Source of the DNA: an uncultured Clostridia bacterium
GTDB lineage: Bacteria; Bacillota; Clostridia; TANB77; CAG-465
DNA length: 64,000 bases
NCBI GenBank assembly: GCA_934149365.1
Contig: CAKPEI010000005.1
Coordinates: 45,718 to 109,717, forward strand
Direction: 5' to 3'
Shown: positions 34,695-43,863 of the stretch, piece after piece
How positions within the stretch are numbered: position 1 is the first letter of the stretch
Layout of the letters: each line of letters starts with the position of its first letter
Notes under the pieces: model-generated
Database searches by the model: none
The model's input: only the letters and a program-made list of their open reading frames with translations
Told to the model about the DNA's origin: nothing
Position numbers and translations under genes: made by a program

Positions 34695-34787
34695 TGGCGG
34701 AGAGTGGGGGATTCGAACCCCCGCTGCCCGTAATTGGACACTAACTGTTTAGCAAACAGTCCCCTTCGGCCTCTTGGGTAACTCTCC
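34695..34787 (-). tRNA. tRNA-Ser (anticodon GCT)
   Basis: A 93-base class II tRNA with encoded CCA. Acceptor arms GGAGAGT/ACTCTCC pair, the anticodon loop TTGCTAA gives GCT, and a long variable arm is present before GGGGG-TTCGAAT-CCCCC. Confidence 0.96.
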
Positions 34788-34841
34788 GAATATATTTAAT
34801 ATTATATACTAAAATGCCTGGATGTCAACATATTATTAATA

Positions 34842-34875
34842 AAAATAGAAAGAAGTTTTTTCTTCTTTCTATTTT
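34842..34875 (-). terminator. Hairpin between the two tRNA-Ser genes
   Basis: A perfect 14-base inverted repeat AAAATAGAAAGAAG/CTTCTTTCTATTTT with a six-base loop, ending in a T-rich tail on the minus strand. It could end or process the transcript after tRNA-Ser(TGA). Confidence 0.75.
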
Positions 34876-34879
34876 ATAC

Positions 34880-34968
34880 TGGCGGAAGAGGTAGGATTCG
34901 AACCCACGGTGCCTTTCGACATCACCAGTTTTCAAGACTGGCTCCTTAAACCACTCGGACACTCTTCC
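34880..34968 (-). tRNA. tRNA-Ser (anticodon TGA)
   Basis: An 89-base class II tRNA with encoded CCA; acceptor arms GGAAGAG/CTCTTCC pair, the anticodon loop CTTGAAA gives TGA, and a long variable arm is present. Confidence 0.96.
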
Positions 34969-34988
34969 AAATGTCAAACAGTAAATTA

Positions 34989-35016
34989 ATTATAACACAT
35001 ATATATAATTTGTCAA
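34989..35016 (-). promoter_or_regulatory. Promoter of the tRNA-Ser genes
   Basis: On the minus strand TTGACA (35016-35011), 16 bases and TATAAT (34994-34989), about 20 bases before the first tRNA. Its -35 box touches the hairpin that follows the DUF4446 gene. Confidence 0.85.
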
Positions 35017-35046
35017 TACTCAGAAAGAAATTTCTTCTGAGTATTG
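35014..35046 (-). other. Hairpin after the DUF4446 gene, possible terminator
   Basis: CAATACTCAGAA/TTCTGAGTATTG form a 12-pair stem with inner pairing. No clear T run follows on the minus strand, so its role as a terminator of parA-parB-DUF4446 is uncertain. Confidence 0.5.
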
Positions 35047-35052
35047 TCACTT

Positions 35053-35541
35053 TTACATAAAACTCTTATGTTTTAAAGCTTTATTTAGAGCTTTATTTTC
35101 TTCATCAGTTAATTCTCCATCATACTCGCCTTTACTTATTTCTTTTGCATATATATTAGATCCATCTCTTGTATAAATACTATTTAGAAGGACTCCAGTG
35201 TCTTCATTATCAAGTAATGCCAAGGAAAAACTTAAACCACTATTTCCAGAATTGTATGCATCATATTTAACCATACCAATCTTTTGTATACATTTAATCA
35301 TTTTTCCATCTGTAGCTTCACTTATAATTTTTGTTTCATTAGAAGTTTTCTCCACTTCTTCTAGTCTTTCTAATAATTTATTTATATCTTGTTCTATATT
35401 TTCATTATCGAACTTTTCCCAAATTTTTTCACTTTTCTTTTTATATTCTTTAAGTTTGATAGTTAGAAAAACTGTTGTAATAGTTAAGACAATTACTACT
35501 AGCACAGTTATTCCCAATATTACTGATAAAATAATCTCCAT
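35053..35541 (-). CDS. DUF4446 family protein
   Basis: A 162-residue protein with one N-terminal membrane segment (about 5-27), a charged coiled-coil-like region to 70, then a compact domain with KIGMVKYDAYNSGNSGLSFS and LALLDNEDTGVLLNSIYTRDG. This is the uncharacterised DUF4446 family, which is commonly next to parB as here (11 bases after it). AGGTGAT precedes the ATG. Confidence 0.88.
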   Translation of the reverse strand: MEIILSVILGITVLVVIVLTITTVFLTIKLKEYKKKSEKIWEKFDNENIEQDINKLLERLEEVEKTSNETKIISEATDGKMIKCIQKIGMVKYDAYNSGNSGLSFSLALLDNEDTGVLLNSIYTRDGSNIYAKEISKGEYDGELTDEENKALNKALKHKSFM

Positions 35542-35552
35542 ACTATCACCTA

Positions 35553-36431
35553 TTATAGCTCAATTTTTAACTTTTCTAATATTCTTTCAAGGCCTTCATT
35601 ATCATAATATTCAATTATCAACTTAGGTTTTGTTTTAGTAGCATCAATTTTTACCTTCATTCCAAAATACTCAGTTAATTTTTCTTCAACAGCTTTATAT
35701 ATAGTTCCTATTTTTTTAGCCACATTTTTCTTCTTAACTTTATATTTATCATTGTCGTATATTAATTTTTCAACTTCTCTTACAGTTAATTTCTTTTCTA
35801 TAATTTTATCTGCCAATCTTATTTGTTCTTGTTCATCCTCAATTGCAAGTAAAGCTCTTGCTTGTCCTTCAACAAGTTTTCCGTCTAATACTTTATCTTG
35901 TATCACTGTAGGTAGTTTTAATAATCTCATCGTATTTGAAACACCTGATAAACTTTTTCCTGTAACTCTAGATACATCTGCTACATTGTATCCTTCCATA
36001 TCCATAAGTTCTTTTAAAGCTTGAGCCACCTCAATGATATTTAAATCTTCTCTTTGTATGTTTTCTATCAATGCCACTTGCTTTTTCTTAGTATCAGTAT
36101 AATCTTTTATTATAACTGGAACTTTTTCAAGTCCTGCTAATTTAGAAGCTCTCCATCTTCTTTCACCAGCTACTATAGTATAGCCACTCTCATTTTTCAC
36201 AACAAGTATAGGCTGTATAACTCCATTTTCTTTTATAGAGGCTGCTAATTCTTCCAATTTTTTTTGATCAAAAACCTTTCTTGGCTGATTTAGCATAGGT
36301 TCTATATCAGAAATTTTAATTTCTACTACCTCACCTAATTTGTTATTTTTATTTGTAACTGTTTTTACATCTTCTATATCATCAAATAGAGCATCCAAAC
36401 CTCTACCCAATCCTTTAGAATTTTTAACCAT
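35553..36431 (-). CDS. parB: Chromosome-partitioning protein ParB
   Basis: A 292-residue CTPase that loads at parS sites and spreads, helping chromosome segregation and, in spore formers, control of Soj and sporulation. The CTP-binding region has GERRWRA and ENIQREDLN, followed by the helix-turn-helix (ADVSRVTGKSLSGVSNTMRLL) and a dimerising C-terminus. No perfect parS match was noted by eye in the window. GGAGGAG precedes the ATG; it lies nine bases after parA. Confidence 0.95.
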   Translation of the reverse strand: MVKNSKGLGRGLDALFDDIEDVKTVTNKNNKLGEVVEIKISDIEPMLNQPRKVFDQKKLEELAASIKENGVIQPILVVKNESGYTIVAGERRWRASKLAGLEKVPVIIKDYTDTKKKQVALIENIQREDLNIIEVAQALKELMDMEGYNVADVSRVTGKSLSGVSNTMRLLKLPTVIQDKVLDGKLVEGQARALLAIEDEQEQIRLADKIIEKKLTVREVEKLIYDNDKYKVKKKNVAKKIGTIYKAVEEKLTEYFGMKVKIDATKTKPKLIIEYYDNEGLERILEKLKIEL

Positions 36432-36440
36432 ATTCTCCTC

Positions 36441-37211
36441 CTATTTTTCTTCTTTGTTTTTATTTATAAGTTCTTTTGCCAATTTCTTATACGTTCTTGC
36501 CCCCTTAGATAAAGGATCATACATAGATATTGGCAACCCGTGACTTGGAGCTTCACTTAGTCTTATATTTCTTGGTATAACTGTATCAAACACTCTTTCT
36601 CCAAAATACTTTGATACTTCTTCTGCGACTTGTGAAGAAAGTCTTGTCCTAGAATCGTACATAGTAAGCAATACGCCTTCAATCTCTAGATCTGGATTCA
36701 AATGTTTTTTTACTAACTTTATCGAATTAACTAATTGACCAAGTCCTTCTAATGCATAATATTCACATTGTATAGGAACAATAACACTATCTGCAGCCGT
36801 AAACGCGTTTAATGTTATAAGGCCAAGTGAAGGAGGACAGTCAATAAAAACATAATCATAATTTGTTTCCATACGATCTATTGCATTTTTTAATCTATTC
36901 TCCCTAGACACCAATGATACAAGTTCTATTTCCGCACCAGCTAAATCAATATTTGAAGCACAAATATGTAGATTCTTAACCATAGTAGGTTTTATAGCGT
37001 CTTCTATTTTTATGTCATCTACAAGTACATCATATACTGATTTTTCATCATGGTTATTTATACTAAGTCCACTTGTTGCATTTCCCTGTGGATCTATATC
37101 AATTAATAAAACTTTCTTTCCTTTTTCTGCTACACAAGCACTTAAATTTATAGATGTAGTTGTTTTACCTACACCACCTTTTTGATTTGCTATTGCTATT
37201 ACTTTAGGCAT
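36441..37211 (-). CDS. parA: Chromosome-partitioning ATPase ParA/Soj
   Basis: A 256-residue ParA/Soj ATPase; the deviant Walker A KGGVGKTT is at residues 11-18, with DIDPQGNATSGL and DCPPSLGLITLNA after it. In Bacillus-type cells Soj also controls DnaA activity at the nearby origin. It forms an operon with parB and the DUF4446 gene and is separated from the upstream gene by a terminator. Confidence 0.96.
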   Translation of the reverse strand: MPKVIAIANQKGGVGKTTTSINLSACVAEKGKKVLLIDIDPQGNATSGLSINNHDEKSVYDVLVDDIKIEDAIKPTMVKNLHICASNIDLAGAEIELVSLVSRENRLKNAIDRMETNYDYVFIDCPPSLGLITLNAFTAADSVIVPIQCEYYALEGLGQLVNSIKLVKKHLNPDLEIEGVLLTMYDSRTRLSSQVAEEVSKYFGERVFDTVIPRNIRLSEAPSHGLPISMYDPLSKGARTYKKLAKELINKNKEEK

Positions 37212-37261
37212 TTTCTTTTATTCACCTCTTCTTGCTATTATATTACAAAATATATAAAAAA

Positions 37262-37291
37262 GAAAGAGAAAATTACTATTTTTTCTCTTTC
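37262..37291 (-). terminator. Terminator of the 37304 gene
   Basis: GAAAGAGAAAA/TTTTCTCTTTC followed by TTTTTT on the minus strand. Confidence 0.85.
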
Positions 37292-37303
37292 AAGTTAATT
37301 TTA

Positions 37304-37579
37304 TTAAACAATTTGAGATTTCGATATAAAATGATATAAAGCTTCCATTCCACCAACTCTTTGAAAAGCTGAATAAACCACAATATCATTTTCTTTTACA
37401 AACTTATACAAACTATCTTTCCCACTCTGAATGAAAGAATAATATAAACTCGTAACTCTTTGTAATAGTTGCATTACCCGCTCACTTGATACATCTTCTT
37501 CTAGTATAACTTTACGGAAACGCCTAGCTTCAATCTCTTGTTTTCTGTTTAACTCATGCTTACAATTAATTTTTTTCAT
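37304..37579 (-). CDS. Hypothetical 91-residue protein between rsmG and parA
   Basis: I do not recognise this basic, helical protein (LNRKQEIEARRFRKVILEED, then LLQRVTSLYYSFI and an aromatic C-terminal part). It has no signal peptide. GGAGG lies before the ATG and a terminator follows its stop, so it is a separate unit. It interrupts the usual rsmG-parA order of the origin block. Use of CGG, CGC and CGT arginine codons is less A/T-biased than in its neighbours, hinting at a different history. Confidence 0.7.
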   Translation of the reverse strand: MKKINCKHELNRKQEIEARRFRKVILEEDVSSERVMQLLQRVTSLYYSFIQSGKDSLYKFVKENDIVVYSAFQRVGGMEALYHFISKSQIV

Positions 37580-37640
37580 TATATTTCCTCCATATATTAA
37601 TACTAAGGTTTATATTTAAATCTGTATAAGTATATCATAA

Positions 37641-37669
37641 AACCCTTTATAAATCAATTATAAAGGGTT
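37641..37669 (-). terminator. Terminator overlapping the rsmG stop
   Basis: AACCCTTTATAA/TTATAAAGGGTT, a perfect 12-pair stem with a five-base loop and a TTATG tail on the minus strand. The 5' arm encodes the last residues NPL and the stop of RsmG. Confidence 0.8.
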
Positions 37670-38392
37670 CTTCTTTATTTTAGAATACATTCTAGGATAC
37701 TTTTCTTTATTTGGTTTATCCTTACTATATACTAATATATTTCTTGTTATATTTTCTTTTTTATATTCAAAATTAAATTTATCATTCTTTTCTAATTTCA
37801 AACCTAATTCTTTTACTGCATTATTTGAAGATTTTATTTCTTCATCTACGTTAATAGACTTCATACATATACACTTACCTGTAACTTTAACATAGCCAGA
37901 TAAATACTCAAGCAATACATTCAAAGATGCTACAGCCCTTGCTATGGCTACATCATACTTTTCTCTATATTCTATATTATGAGCTAACTCTTCGGCTCTA
38001 CCGTGTACTGTTTTTATATTATCTAGCTCAAGCTTTTCTATAACATTATTTAAGAAGTTAATTCTTTTATTCAAAGAATCTAGCAACGTTATATTAATAT
38101 CTTTTCCATAATATATCGCAAGAACAATACCAGGAAAACCCGCACCAGTTCCAACATCTATTATATTTATTCCTTTTAAAACGAACTTAGTACTTAGTAA
38201 AGAATCCACAAAATGTTTAACTATAATATCATCGTCTTCAGTTATTGCAGTAAGATTTATTTTTTCGTTCCATTCTAGTAGCAATTGTTTATATGTATAT
38301 AGTTTGCCAGCCTGATCTTTATTAATAGTTATTCCTTGGCTTTCAGCAAATTTAATTAAATATTCAACAAATTCTTCTTTTGTCATTTTCAT
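37658..38392 (-). CDS. rsmG: 16S rRNA (guanine527-N7)-methyltransferase
   Basis: A 244-residue SAM-dependent methyltransferase (GidB) that modifies G527 of 16S rRNA. The SAM site IIDVGTGAGFPGIVLA, the HGRAEELAH stretch and VAIARAVASLNVLLEY are typical; loss of this gene gives low-level streptomycin resistance in other bacteria. It lies seven bases after mnmG. Confidence 0.95.
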   Translation of the reverse strand: MKMTKEEFVEYLIKFAESQGITINKDQAGKLYTYKQLLLEWNEKINLTAITEDDDIIVKHFVDSLLSTKFVLKGINIIDVGTGAGFPGIVLAIYYGKDINITLLDSLNKRINFLNNVIEKLELDNIKTVHGRAEELAHNIEYREKYDVAIARAVASLNVLLEYLSGYVKVTGKCICMKSINVDEEIKSSNNAVKELGLKLEKNDKFNFEYKKENITRNILVYSKDKPNKEKYPRMYSKIKKNPL

Positions 38393-38399
38393 GTGAAAA

Positions 38400-40289
38400 C
38401 TATTCTCCTTTTCTGTTCATTTGATTTAGATATATTAATAATACCGATATATCTGATGGTGAAACTCCTGATATTCTTGATGCTTGTCCTATTGATAAAG
38501 GCTTCTGTTTGTTTAGCTTTTGCCTTGCTTCTAATGAAAGTCCTTTTATTTCTTCATAATCTATATCAGCTTTTAATTTCTTATTTTCTAATTTTTTAAA
38601 TGCTTTTATTTGTTCTAATTGTAATTTAATGTATCCTTCATATTTTATTTGTATTTCAACTTGTTCTTTTACACTTTCTGGAAGATCAGGTCTTTCATCG
38701 TCCAATTTAGCTGTATTATCATAATTTAGTTCAGTCCTTTTAAGTAAATCTGACAACTTAACACCAACCTCTAGTTCACTACTACCAAGGCTTCTAAGTA
38801 TTTTGTTATTGTTCTCTGTTGGAGACACTTTCTTATTTTTTACTCTTTCTATTTCTTGTTCTATAAGTGATTTTTTATTTATAAATTTATCATATTGTTC
38901 TTGTTTTACTAAGCCAATTTTATATCCCTTTTCTGTAAGTCTTAAATCTGCATTATCTTGTCTTAACAATAATCTATACTCAGATCTAGATGTCATCATT
39001 CTATATGGTTCATTCGTTCCTTTTGTTACTAAATCATCAATTAAAACACCTATATACGCTTCTGATCTATCTAATATAAGAGGGACCTTTTTGTCTATCT
39101 TTCTTGAAGCATTAATTCCTGCTATTATTCCTTGTGCTGCAGCTTCCTCATAACCAGAACTTCCATTAACTTGTCCTGCAAAAAACAACCCATCTATTCC
39201 TTTGTATTCTAGCGATAAATTTAAATTTGTAGAATCTATACAATCATATTCTATTGCATATGCAGGTCTCATCATCTTAGCGTTTTCAAGTCCTGGAACA
39301 GTTCTATACATTTTAATTTGAACATCTTCAGGCAAGCAAGATGACATTCCTTGTATATATGTTTCGTTAGTGTTTTCTCCCATTGGTTCTATGAATATTT
39401 GATGTCTTTCTTTGTCTTTAAAACGCATTACTTTATCTTCTATAGACGGGCAATATCTAGGCCCTATTCCCTTTATTTCTCCGCTATAAAGTGGTGATCT
39501 ATGAATATTATCCTTTATTACCTTATGAGTTTCTACATTTGTGTATGTTAAATAACATTTAATTTGTTCTCTATCAAGTATTTCTTTATTATCCTCATTT
39601 AAAAAAGAAAATGATTTTACATCTGAATCACCATACTGTGGTTCCATCTTACTAAAATCTAAGTCTTTACTATTCATTCTTGCAGGTGTTCCTGTTTTGA
39701 ATCTTCTAAGATTTATTCCTATTTTGTTTAAACTTTCAGATAATTTATTGGCAGGAAATACCCCATCTGGGCCACTTTCATAAGATACGTCACCTATTAT
39801 AACTTTACCTTTTAAGTAAGTACCTGTTGTAACGACTATACATTTTGATTTATATATAGCTCCTGTTTTTGTTTTTATACCTTCTATCTTATCACCATAT
39901 ATAATATCTGTAACTTCAGCTTGATATATATCAAGATTTTCTTCATTTTCTAGTACATTTTTCATATACATATGATATTTTTTTCTATCTATCTGTGCTC
40001 TTAGTGAATGAACAGCTGGTCCTTTTGAACTATTTAGCATTTTAGATTGTATATAACATGCATCTGCAGATTTTCCCATTTGTCCACCCAACGCATCAAT
40101 TTCTCTTACCAAATGTCCTTTTGAAGTTCCTCCTATGCTAGGATTACAAGGCATGTTAGCCAATGTATCCATGTTTATAATAAACATTGCTGTACTTTTT
40201 CCAAGTCTTGCAGACGCTAATGCTGCTTCTATGCCAGCATGTCCCCCACCTATTACTATAACATCATATTTTCCTGCATTATATTCCAT
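38400..40289 (-). CDS. mnmG: tRNA uridine 5-carboxymethylaminomethyl modification enzyme MnmG
   Basis: A 629-residue FAD enzyme (GidA) which with MnmE installs the cmnm5 group on U34 of tRNAs. FAD-binding GGGHAGIEAA is at residues 14-23; PCNPSIGGTSKGHL, RFKTGTPAR and YCPSIEDK are conserved. The C-terminal helical domain with RISGVSPSDISVLLIYL is complete. AGGAAA precedes the ATG. It is ten bases after mnmE. Confidence 0.97.
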   Translation of the reverse strand: MEYNAGKYDVIVIGGGHAGIEAALASARLGKSTAMFIINMDTLANMPCNPSIGGTSKGHLVREIDALGGQMGKSADACYIQSKMLNSSKGPAVHSLRAQIDRKKYHMYMKNVLENEENLDIYQAEVTDIIYGDKIEGIKTKTGAIYKSKCIVVTTGTYLKGKVIIGDVSYESGPDGVFPANKLSESLNKIGINLRRFKTGTPARMNSKDLDFSKMEPQYGDSDVKSFSFLNEDNKEILDREQIKCYLTYTNVETHKVIKDNIHRSPLYSGEIKGIGPRYCPSIEDKVMRFKDKERHQIFIEPMGENTNETYIQGMSSCLPEDVQIKMYRTVPGLENAKMMRPAYAIEYDCIDSTNLNLSLEYKGIDGLFFAGQVNGSSGYEEAAAQGIIAGINASRKIDKKVPLILDRSEAYIGVLIDDLVTKGTNEPYRMMTSRSEYRLLLRQDNADLRLTEKGYKIGLVKQEQYDKFINKKSLIEQEIERVKNKKVSPTENNNKILRSLGSSELEVGVKLSDLLKRTELNYDNTAKLDDERPDLPESVKEQVEIQIKYEGYIKLQLEQIKAFKKLENKKLKADIDYEEIKGLSLEARQKLNKQKPLSIGQASRISGVSPSDISVLLIYLNQMNRKGE

Positions 40290-40298
40290 ACTTTTTTC

Positions 40299-41666
40299 CT
40301 ACTTTCCTAAACAAAATTTTTCAAATATTTTATTTATTATATCATTTGTTACTTCTTGTCCTAAAATTTCACCTAAATATCTGGCTGCATTTTTTATATT
40401 TATTTCTGCTATATCTACTCCTAAATTTTTGTTTACCTCATCAATAGCATTCATTATACTATCATAACTTTTTTCAAGTAATTCTTTATGCCTTTGATTT
40501 ACTATAACAATTTCTTCGTTTGTCTCTATTTGTCCCAAATTAAAAATATAGCCTATTTTTTCTTTAAGAGTATCTATACCTTCCTTTGTCAAAAAAGATG
40601 TCTCTATGACGTTCTCAGAGCTTTGTATATTCTTTTCAATTTCTTTAATTTTTTCACGTGAAACATCAACCTTATTTAAGCACACTATATATTTTTTATT
40701 TTTTTGATTTATTTTTTCTAATATGTCAATATCATTTTGTGTAATTCCTTTTGTTGCATCTATTACCATTATAACAAAATCTACTTTATCTATTATTTCT
40801 ATACTTCTTTTTATTCCTATCTTTTCTACCACGTCATCAGTTTCTCTTATTCCAGCCGTATCAAATATATTAAGAACTATATTGTCTAAAATTATAGTTT
40901 CCTCCACTATATCTCTAGTAGTTCCTTCTATATCAGTTACAATAGCTTTCTCACTTTTTGCTAATGTATTTAATAACGATGATTTACCAGCATTTGTACC
41001 GCCTAGTATAGCAACGTTAATTCCTTCTTTTATATATTTTCCGTTTTCATAAGAATTTATATATGCTTTTAACATATCTGCTATATCAGTTAACTTATTT
41101 TTTATTTCATCATTTTCTAATTCTTCATAATCATATTCTGGATAATCAATACTAACCTCTATTTGAGCCAACATTTCTATTAATTTTTCTCTTTCCTTGT
41201 TTATAGCAGTATATAATTCCCCCTCCAATTGCTCTGTTGCTATTCTTGTTTGGAGTTTAGTTTTGGCATTTATTAAATCAATAATTCCTTCTGCTTTTGA
41301 CAAGTCCATTTTACCATTTAAGAAAGCCCTTTTAGAGAATTCGCCAGGCTCTGCAATTCTAGCACCATTACTTAATACGAGTTCTAATATATCAAGCGTT
41401 ACTCTCCTACCGCCGTGACAGTTTATTTCACATATATCTTCTCCTGTAAAAGAATTAGGAGATTTAAAATATGAAACTAAAACCTCATCTACTATTTTAT
41501 CATCATCTTTTATTTTCCCGTATATGATCTTTTGATGATCAAGTTTACTAGCACCTGTGAATATTTTATCTATGATTTTTTTACTATATTCTCCACTTAT
41601 TCTTATTATATTTATACCCGAATTGTTTCCGCCAGTACTTATGGCAGCAATCGTATCTGTTAACAT
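40299..41666 (-). CDS. mnmE: tRNA modification GTPase MnmE
   Basis: A 455-residue GTPase (TrmE), partner of MnmG. The N-terminal tetrahydrofolate-binding domain has CHGGRRVTLDILELVLSNG and EPGEFSKRAFLNGKMDL; the G domain has GGTNAGKSSLLN, the switch TDIEGTTRD, DTAG and NKVD; the C-terminal FCLGK supplies the catalytic cysteine. It begins the mnmE-mnmG-rsmG operon. Confidence 0.97.
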   Translation of the reverse strand: MLTDTIAAISTGGNNSGINIIRISGEYSKKIIDKIFTGASKLDHQKIIYGKIKDDDKIVDEVLVSYFKSPNSFTGEDICEINCHGGRRVTLDILELVLSNGARIAEPGEFSKRAFLNGKMDLSKAEGIIDLINAKTKLQTRIATEQLEGELYTAINKEREKLIEMLAQIEVSIDYPEYDYEELENDEIKNKLTDIADMLKAYINSYENGKYIKEGINVAILGGTNAGKSSLLNTLAKSEKAIVTDIEGTTRDIVEETIILDNIVLNIFDTAGIRETDDVVEKIGIKRSIEIIDKVDFVIMVIDATKGITQNDIDILEKINQKNKKYIVCLNKVDVSREKIKEIEKNIQSSENVIETSFLTKEGIDTLKEKIGYIFNLGQIETNEEIVIVNQRHKELLEKSYDSIMNAIDEVNKNLGVDIAEINIKNAARYLGEILGQEVTNDIINKIFEKFCLGK

Positions 41667-41685
41667 AACTTTACTTTCTCCTCAC

Positions 41686-41712
41686 AAAAAAGTCAGACTA
41701 CGTCTGATCTTT
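41686..41712 (-). terminator. Terminator between jag and mnmE
   Basis: TCAGAC/GTCTGA with a three-base loop, flanked by A and T runs, giving TTTTTT on the minus strand. Confidence 0.8.
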
Positions 41713-41721
41713 TTAATATAT

Positions 41722-42369
41722 TTATCTTTTTAATTTAATAACAACTCTTCTTCTAGGTTCAACACCAATACTTTCTGTTATTACATCATTTCTTTTAGCT
41801 ATTTCAGTATGTATTATCATTCTTTCGTATGCAGACATAGGTTCTAATTTAATAACCTTCTTAAATCTAACTACATTATCTGCCATTTTGTTTGCTAGTC
41901 TTTTTAATGTTTCTTCTTTCTTCTTCTTATAGTCATTAACTTCAATAAAAACCTTAGCATTTTCTTCAGTATCTTTTTGAAGTATTGAATTTACAGTTGA
42001 TTGAAGTGCTTCAATAGTTCTTCCTTTATACCCAATTAAATGAGAACTTTCTCCACTATCTATAATAACTTCTACCTTTCCATTATTATTTTTTATACTA
42101 TATTTAGAATCATCATGCATTATTTCGAATATCTTCCCTATTATTGCATCAACCTTCTGAATAGTACCATTTACAGTTGCATCATCTAATTTTTTATCTA
42201 CTACAAGTCTAACTTTTGCAAGCTTGCTAGAAAGTACACCAAGCATACCCTTTGAAGGTTCCTCTATAACTTCTATTTTAACATAATCTCTAGGCACTTT
42301 TAATTCTTCTAATCCTTTTCTTATGGCTTCTTCTACAGTTTTTCCAACTTGTTCTGTAACTTTTTTCAT
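41722..42369 (-). CDS. jag: Jag/KhpB RNA-binding protein
   Basis: A 215-residue RNA-binding protein. The Jag_N domain (KKVTEQVGKTVEEAIRKGLEEL) comes first, then a KH domain with the GESSHLIGYKGRTIEAL loop, then an R3H domain (ERMIIHTEIAKRNDVITESIG). KhpB works with KhpA in control of cell elongation in streptococci. Its ATG overlaps the yidC stop (TAATG), and AAAGGAG precedes it. Confidence 0.93.
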   Translation of the reverse strand: MKKVTEQVGKTVEEAIRKGLEELKVPRDYVKIEVIEEPSKGMLGVLSSKLAKVRLVVDKKLDDATVNGTIQKVDAIIGKIFEIMHDDSKYSIKNNNGKVEVIIDSGESSHLIGYKGRTIEALQSTVNSILQKDTEENAKVFIEVNDYKKKKEETLKRLANKMADNVVRFKKVIKLEPMSAYERMIIHTEIAKRNDVITESIGVEPRRRVVIKLKR

Positions 42370-43205
42370 TATTTTTCGCTCCTTTCGTTTAGCATAATCT
42401 TCTTATCTTTCACCATTTTTGATATGATAATCTGACTACCTAATTGGCAAATGCTACCTATAAGCCAGTACACTCCTAAAGCAAGTGGCATTATATATGA
42501 AATATAAGCTGACAAAAATGGTAACATCATATTCATAGTTTTTTGTTGCTCTTTTTGTTCTTCTGTCATATTACTATCTCTCATACTTAATTTTGTCTGA
42601 ACAAATGATAAAACTAAACTAAGTACTGGAACTATTAGTGTATAATAACTAGGTCTATCTTCTTTTGCTATGCTTCTATTTATTGAATTAGCAGGTATAT
42701 CACCAAAATTAATTCCCAAGAAATTCATATTTATTATATTTTTTTCATTAGCTATCTTAATTTCATTGTTTTTTATATCATTCTTTGTTACTTCTTTTTC
42801 ATCACCATTTATTTCTTTAACATATTCAATAATCTGCTCATTTGGAACTTGTTTTATGTATGTTAACGGTTGCTTTACAATATAAAACATTGCTAATATT
42901 ATAGGTATTTGTATAATTGCTGTTAAACATCCAGCCATAGGATTTATTTTGTGTTCTTGGTACAATCTCTGCAATTCCATACCCATTTTTTCATTATTAC
43001 CTTTATATTTTTTTCTTATTTCCTGTTCTAGCGGGGAAATCTTTTTAGTTTCCTCAAGTGCTTTTGCTTGTTTCAAGCTAAGAGGAAACAATATAATTTT
43101 AGTTAATACCGCAAATATTATAATTGATAATCCATAATTTTCTCCAACTAAATTATATATTAATCTTATTACTGCCCCAAATAAATTTGCTATTGCTTCT
43201 ATCAT
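42369..43205 (-). CDS. yidC: Membrane protein insertase YidC (OxaA/SpoIIIJ type)
   Basis: A 278-residue membrane protein insertase with about five membrane segments. The start lacks a lipoprotein box, unlike Bacillus SpoIIIJ. LTKIILFPLSLKQAKALEE and MAGCLTAIIQIPIILAMFYIV are typical family segments. A long polar loop (about residues 125-165) precedes the last two helices. It sits in the rnpA-yidD-yidC-jag operon. Confidence 0.94.
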   Translation of the reverse strand: MIEAIANLFGAVIRLIYNLVGENYGLSIIIFAVLTKIILFPLSLKQAKALEETKKISPLEQEIRKKYKGNNEKMGMELQRLYQEHKINPMAGCLTAIIQIPIILAMFYIVKQPLTYIKQVPNEQIIEYVKEINGDEKEVTKNDIKNNEIKIANEKNIINMNFLGINFGDIPANSINRSIAKEDRPSYYTLIVPVLSLVLSFVQTKLSMRDSNMTEEQKEQQKTMNMMLPFLSAYISYIMPLALGVYWLIGSICQLGSQIIISKMVKDKKIMLNERSEK

Positions 43206-43231
43206 TAATATAACTCCTTAATTATTTAACT

Positions 43232-43432
43232 TCATCTATTCCACCGTTTAAAAAACGGGTTACATCTAAGTATTCTAAAAAAAGCCATCATTCCGCCTTT
43301 TATTATACCATATCTGTCAATAGCAACTATGGCGTAATTAGAACAACTTGGATAGTATCTACATTTAGAACCAAACATAGGTGATATGTACTTTTGATAT
43401 TGTTTTATTAACCATATTGCTACATTTTTCAT
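43232..43432 (-). CDS. yidD: Membrane protein insertion efficiency factor YidD
   Basis: A 66-residue protein with the family features YQKYISPMFGSKCRYYPSCSNYA and RILRCNPF. It helps YidC-dependent insertion. Its start codon follows the rnpA stop with one base step, as usual in this operon. Confidence 0.95.
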   Translation of the reverse strand: MKNVAIWLIKQYQKYISPMFGSKCRYYPSCSNYAIVAIDRYGIIKGGMMAFFRILRCNPFFKRWNR

Positions 43433-43771
43433 TTATATTACTCCTACTTCTTTCATGGCGGTTTCTATTTCAGATTTAACTTTGTTAAAATTAAGCTCAT
43501 CAACCTGAATTTTCTTTTTATATAAAACAATTATATAATAGCCTTTTTTCATACTACTTTCTAACTCTTTATATCCTTCTCTTACCCACCTTTTTAACTT
43601 ATTTCTAACCACACTATTTCCATGTTTTTTACTAACACATATTCCTAAATAGTTATTTTCACTGTTATTTTTCATGGCATATACAGTTATATTATCTTCA
43701 GAGTAATATTTCCCTCTTTTTAATATTTTTTTAAATAAGTATCTGCCTTTTAACGAACTAGTAAATACCAT
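43433..43771 (-). CDS. rnpA: Ribonuclease P protein component
   Basis: A 112-residue basic protein that supports the RNase P ribozyme in removing tRNA 5' leaders. The RNA-binding RNR-like motif is VVRNKLKRWVREGYK. AAGGAGG precedes the ATG. It lies 92 bases downstream of rpmH, with a terminator between. Confidence 0.95.
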   Translation of the reverse strand: MVFTSSLKGRYLFKKILKRGKYYSEDNITVYAMKNNSENNYLGICVSKKHGNSVVRNKLKRWVREGYKELESSMKKGYYIIVLYKKKIQVDELNFNKVKSEIETAMKEVGVI

Positions 43772-43822
43772 TACTTTCCTCCTTTTGATAAGCTATATTT
43801 TAACATAAAATATAAAAAAAAT

Positions 43823-43841
43823 AAAGGTATTTGATACCTTT
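43823..43841 (-). terminator. Terminator/attenuator between rpmH and rnpA
   Basis: AAAGGTAT/ATACCTTT with a three-base loop followed by eight T on the minus strand. It would limit read-through from rpmH into rnpA and so set their ratio. Confidence 0.85.
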
Positions 43842-43863
43842 ATCCAAAAATATACCATTTTAT

